A stretch of DNA of 40,037 nucleotides from Ilumatobacteraceae bacterium. GTDB lineage: Bacteria > Actinomycetota > Acidimicrobiia > Acidimicrobiales > Ilumatobacteraceae. The DNA lies in NCBI GenBank assembly GCA_017859785.1, contig JAFMMJ010000013.1, positions 1 through 40,037 of the forward strand, given 5' to 3'. Position numbers and translations under genes: made by a program. Below are positions 36,800 through 40,037 of this stretch, piece after piece. Below the pieces are notes generated by a model, which saw only the letters and a program-made list of their open reading frames with translations, made no database searches and had not been told where the DNA came from. The stretch's first letter is position 1; each line of letters starts with the position of its first letter.

Positions 36800-38638
36800 A
36801 TGTCAACCCCCCTCGCTCAACGCGACGATCTCCGCAACCTCGCGATCGTCGCCCACGTCGACCACGGCAAGACGACCCTCGTCGACGCCATGCTCCGACA
36901 GTCCGGCGCGTTCAGAGCCAACGAGTCGGTCGCCGAGCGCGTCATGGACTCGATGGACCTCGAGCGCGAGAAGGGGATCACCATCCTCGCCAAGAACACC
37001 TCGCTCGTTTGGGAGGGTGTCACCCTCAACATCGTCGATACTCCTGGTCACGCCGACTTCGGCGGCGAGGTCGAGCGAGCGCTCACCATGGTCGACGGAA
37101 TCGTGTTGCTCGTGGACGCGGCGGAGGGTCCCCTTCCTCAAACAAGATTCGTGCTCCGCAAGGCGCTCGCCCGCGATATGCCGGTGATCCTCGCCGTGAA
37201 CAAGGTCGATCGCCCCGATGCCCGAGTCGCCGAGGTGGTCGACGAGGTCTATGAGTTGTTCATCGACCTCGATGCCTCGGACGCGCAACTCGACTTTCCG
37301 ATCGTCTACTGCGCGGGCCGCGACGGTTGGGCGAGCCTCGACCCTTCACAACCGACCAACGACCTGCGCGCGCTCTTCGAGACGGTGCTCGCCCATGTGC
37401 CTCCGCCGCGCTTCACCCTCGGAGCGCCCCTGCAGGCTTGGGTCACCAACCTCGACGCGAATCCGTATCTCGGCCGACTCGCGCTCTGCCGGGTGGTGGA
37501 GGGAACCATCCAGAAGGGTCAGCAGGTGGCTTGGTGCCGCTCGGACGGCACGGTGTCGAAGGTGAAGGTGGCCGAGTTGCTCCTCACCGAGCACCTCGAG
37601 CGCCGTCCGGTTGACTCGGCTCGTCAGGGTGATCTCGTCGCGGTGGCAGGTATCCCCGACATCACGATCGGCGAAACCCTGGCCGACCCCGACGACCCGC
37701 GCGCTCTGCCCGTCATCACGGTCGACGAACCCGCGCTCTCCATGACCATCGGCATCAACACCTCTCCGCTCGCGGGCCGAGAGGGCTCGAAGCTCACGGC
37801 ACGGCTTCTCAAGGCGCGCCTTGACGCGGAGCTCGTTGGCAATGTGAGCCTCCGGGTCGGGCCGACGGAGCGCCCTGACGCATGGGAGGTGCAAGCCCGA
37901 GGTGAGCTCCAGCTCGCCGTGCTCGTCGAAACCATGCGCCGAGAGGGTTTCGAACTGACCGTCGGCAAGCCCGAAGTGGTCACGCGGGTTATCGACGGTG
38001 TCAGGCACGAGCCGGTGGAAGCCGTGACGATCGACGTGCCCGAGGAGCACCTCGGCACGGTCACCCAGTTGCTGGCCTCTCGACGCGGACGCATGGAGTC
38101 GATGGCGAATCATGGCCTCGGCTGGGTTCGGCTCGAATATCTCGTTCCCGCCCGGGGACTGATCGGCTTCCGGACGGAGTTCCTCACCGAGACCCGAGGA
38201 ACCGGTGTGATCAGTCACGTCTACGACCGACACGAGCCGTGGGCTGGGGAGATCCGAGCCCGTGAGCGGGGATCACTCGTCGCCGATCGCACCGGTCCCG
38301 CTACGACCTACGCGATGATCAACCTGCAGGAGCGATCGACGCTGATGGTGGGTCCGGGAACGCAGGTCTACTGCGGGATGATCGTTGGCGAGAACTCGCG
38401 ATCGGGCGACATGGACGTCAACATTTGTCGCGAGAAGAAACTGACCAACATGCGCGCCTCATCGGCCGACGAGACGGTCAAGCTCACCCCGTACCGGGTG
38501 CTTTCCCTGGAGCACGCCCTCGAGTTCATCGACACCGACGAATGCATTGAGGTGACGCCATCGAGCATCCGCCTTCGAAAGCTCCACCTCGACCCGCAGG
38601 ACCGGATCCGACACGCGCGGCGGCCGGTCGAGGTCTGA
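36800..38638 (+). CDS. typA: ribosome-associated translational GTPase TypA/BipA
   Basis: A 612-aa translation GTPase that binds the ribosome under stress and helps 50S assembly. GTPase motifs: AHVDHGKTTL (G1), DTPGHADFGGEV (G3) and NKVDRPDA (G4), then elongation-factor-like domains II, III and V and the BipA-specific C-terminal domain (RSGDMDVNICREKKLTNMRAS). Length matches the family. It is monocistronic, converging with the transglutaminase-like gene 8 bases away. Confidence 0.97.
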   Translation: MSTPLAQRDDLRNLAIVAHVDHGKTTLVDAMLRQSGAFRANESVAERVMDSMDLEREKGITILAKNTSLVWEGVTLNIVDTPGHADFGGEVERALTMVDGIVLLVDAAEGPLPQTRFVLRKALARDMPVILAVNKVDRPDARVAEVVDEVYELFIDLDASDAQLDFPIVYCAGRDGWASLDPSQPTNDLRALFETVLAHVPPPRFTLGAPLQAWVTNLDANPYLGRLALCRVVEGTIQKGQQVAWCRSDGTVSKVKVAELLLTEHLERRPVDSARQGDLVAVAGIPDITIGETLADPDDPRALPVITVDEPALSMTIGINTSPLAGREGSKLTARLLKARLDAELVGNVSLRVGPTERPDAWEVQARGELQLAVLVETMRREGFELTVGKPEVVTRVIDGVRHEPVEAVTIDVPEEHLGTVTQLLASRRGRMESMANHGLGWVRLEYLVPARGLIGFRTEFLTETRGTGVISHVYDRHEPWAGEIRARERGSLVADRTGPATTYAMINLQERSTLMVGPGTQVYCGMIVGENSRSGDMDVNICREKKLTNMRASSADETVKLTPYRVLSLEHALEFIDTDECIEVTPSSIRLRKLHLDPQDRIRHARRPVEV

Positions 38639-38646
38639 CGAACGCC

Positions 38647-39312
38647 TCAGCCAGCGAACTGCGGATCGGCGGGTCGAGGGCCCTCGAGGAACCCCGGGTA
38701 GAACTCGTCGAAATCAGCGAGAATGCGGTCGAGGGGCAAATCCTCGAAACTCCCGTGACTGCGGAGGTACTCCATGTGGCGACGGCCAGTGGAGTCGTAC
38801 GGGTGCATGAGGGCGTCGTCGGTCCCGTCAAAGGAGAGCACCCCTACCCCGAACCGCTCGCACATCTCGAGGTTGAAGGCGGAACTGAGCTTGAACCAGC
38901 GACCGTCGAGATGAAGTTCGGCGTATCCGTGCCACATGAACACGTCGGTACCCATCGCGGCGTGCAGTCGCTCACTGGTGAGGTGATTGCGGACGTCAGC
39001 GAATCCGAGGCGCGCTGGGATGCCCGAGGCGCGGGCCGCGGCGCAGAGCAAAACACTCTTCGGGACGCACCAGTTCGTTGGCGCGAGCGCGACGGCGCTC
39101 GCCCGATATGCATCAGGATCGCGGGAGCACCGATACGGGTCGTACCTGATGCCATCGCGCACCGCGTTGAACAGGAGCACCGCGGTCTCGATCGGCGTGC
39201 GTCGACCCGTTCCGTCGAGCGCGCGCTCCACGAACTCCGATACCGCCGGATGTCCGTGGTCGATGAACTCGGTCTCGGCGAGAAGGCTCGGATCGTCGAC
39301 GGACTCATCCAT
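38647..39312 (-). CDS. transglutaminase-like protein
   Basis: A 221-aa protein with a transglutaminase/papain-like core: Cys82 (TNWCVPKSVLLCAAARASGIPARLGF) and His128 (FMWHGYAELHLDGRWFKLSSAFN). The usual third residue (Asp) is not obvious; SSAFN stands there, as in a branch of bacterial transglutaminase-like proteins. It may be a cysteine peptidase or amidase; substrate unknown. No signal peptide. ATG 39312 with TAGTTT 6 bases upstream. Confidence 0.83.
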   Translation of the reverse strand: MDESVDDPSLLAETEFIDHGHPAVSEFVERALDGTGRRTPIETAVLLFNAVRDGIRYDPYRCSRDPDAYRASAVALAPTNWCVPKSVLLCAAARASGIPARLGFADVRNHLTSERLHAAMGTDVFMWHGYAELHLDGRWFKLSSAFNLEMCERFGVGVLSFDGTDDALMHPYDSTGRRHMEYLRSHGSFEDLPLDRILADFDEFYPGFLEGPRPADPQFAG

Positions 39313-39318
39313 GGACTG

Positions 39319-39324
39319 AAACTA
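39319..39324 (-). promoter_or_regulatory. -10 box of a leaderless promoter (transglutaminase-like)
   Basis: Minus-strand TAGTTT, 6 bases before ATG 39312, at the near end of an 98-base gap shared with the divergent larE gene. Confidence 0.55.
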
Positions 39325-39410
39325 GATCTCCAGTTCGGCCCACCTCTGGTTGGGGTAGTTCCCAGTGCGAGAGGGGGTGCCTTCGATGCTCGGAGTGGCA
39401 GACTCTCACG

Positions 39411-40037
39411 ATGACCGCGATCGGAGGGGCGCTCGACCGGCCTCGCTCGGCCCCGGATGAATGGGATCCGCAAGCCGCCGCCGAGGATCTCGAACGACTT
39501 CGCCGCGAGGTGGCTGACCTCGACTCGGTAGTGGTCGCGTTCAGCGGGGGAGCGGATTCGGCTCTTCTCGCGGCCGTATGCCACCAAGTGCTGGGTGATC
39601 GGGCACTCGCCATCACCGCCGTTTCCCCTTCGTTGGCCGCCTCCGAACTCGCGGACTGCGAGCGACTCACCAGCGAGTGGGGGATGCGCTGGGCGACCGT
39701 TCAGACCGATGAGATGGAGTCAGCCGCGTACCGTCGCAACGACCCGGACCGCTGTTTTCACTGCAAATCCGCGCTCATGGATGCGGTGGTGCCGCTGTCG
39801 GAGCAGTTCGGCGCGGTCGTGGCGCTCGGCGTGAACCTTGATGATCTCGACGATCACCGGCCGGGCCAGCGGGCCGCTCGAGAGCGCGGCGCTGTGTTTC
39901 CCCTCGTGGAGGCGGGCCTCACCAAAGATCAGGTGCGGGCCTGCTCGCGGCTGCTCGGTCTTGAGACGTGGGACAAGCCGGCGGCAGCATGTCTCGCGAG
40001 CCGTGTTCCACACGGAACCGAGGTGTCGGTCGAGTTG
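39411..40037 (+). CDS. larE: LarE-type sulfur transferase, 3' partial
   Basis: An N-type ATP pyrophosphatase of the LarE family that inserts sulfur into the nickel-pincer cofactor precursor (pyridinium-3,5-bisthiocarboxylic acid mononucleotide). The 209 residues seen hold the PP-loop AFSGGADSALLA (43-54), DPDRCFHCKSALM (111-123), and KPAAACLASRVPHG (189-202). Cys115, Cys118 and Cys194 suggest the three-cysteine form that binds a [4Fe-4S] cluster and can turn over, unlike the single sacrificial Cys form. Start ATG 39411; a CAGACT box lies 6 bases upstream. The frame is open at the window end; larB, larC or a larA-type racemase would be expected downstream or elsewhere. Confidence 0.88.
   Translation, partial: MTAIGGALDRPRSAPDEWDPQAAAEDLERLRREVADLDSVVVAFSGGADSALLAAVCHQVLGDRALAITAVSPSLAASELADCERLTSEWGMRWATVQTDEMESAAYRRNDPDRCFHCKSALMDAVVPLSEQFGAVVALGVNLDDLDDHRPGQRAARERGAVFPLVEAGLTKDQVRACSRLLGLETWDKPAAACLASRVPHGTEVSVEL

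Overview
The window is a dense, high-GC bacterial chromosome segment with almost no intergenic space and many 4-base start/stop overlaps. A mycothiol S-conjugate amidase (mca), an F420/LLM-type oxidoreductase, a FadA5-like thiolase, many lipid-CoA enzymes and, above all, pervasive leaderless genes (a TANNNT -10 box 6-9 bases before ATG/GTG) point to Actinomycetota. Acidimicrobiia or a relative is my best guess, not a proof. I saw no rRNA, tRNA, CRISPR array, insertion sequence or phage gene, and no non-coding stretch over about 140 bases.

Left part (1-13.3 kb): the 3' part of a 2-oxoacid dehydrogenase E2 gene is followed after 1 base by a single reading frame that fuses LipB to LipA, then an M24 peptidase. 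So the lipoylated acyltransferase sits beside a one-protein lipoate synthesis enzyme. Next come a lipoprotein and a membrane protein fired from back-to-back promoters, an acyl-CoA synthetase, an LLM flavoprotein, a four-gene minus-strand operon (tiny lipoprotein, DUF971, rhomboid protease, 74-aa protein), mca with a small partner, a ChbG-like deacetylase, a secreted thermonuclease and a thiolase.

Centre (13.4-23.7 kb): a co-directional minus-strand sulfur cluster. In transcription order it holds a SulP transporter, a beta-carbonic anhydrase, a persulfide dioxygenase fused to two rhodanese domains, a type II sulfide:quinone oxidoreductase, a four-cluster ferredoxin fused to an NrfD membrane anchor, a cytoplasmic Mo-bisPGD oxidoreductase and a GntR/HutC regulator. 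Read together it is a plausible complete cytoplasmic route sulfide -> persulfide -> sulfite -> sulfate feeding electrons to quinone at two points, followed by sulfate exit or exchange through SulP. Three copies of GTCCGTAC (GT-N4-AC, the spacing of GntR-family operators) lie exactly at the two TTGACC-17-TANNTT promoters of this cluster, so the GntR encoded at its 3' end is the candidate regulator. This is the most interesting system in the window.

Right part (23.7-40 kb): a class III aminotransferase and a rhodanese lipoprotein, SDRs, a PAP2 phosphatase / RecB-like nuclease / alpha-beta hydrolase operon, a GH65 disaccharide phosphorylase with its beta-phosphoglucomutase-like partner, a second acyl-CoA synthetase divergent from an HsaA-like flavoprotein, a nitroreductase, the ribosome-associated GTPase TypA/BipA, a transglutaminase-like protein and the 5' part of larE (sulfur insertase), cut by the window end.
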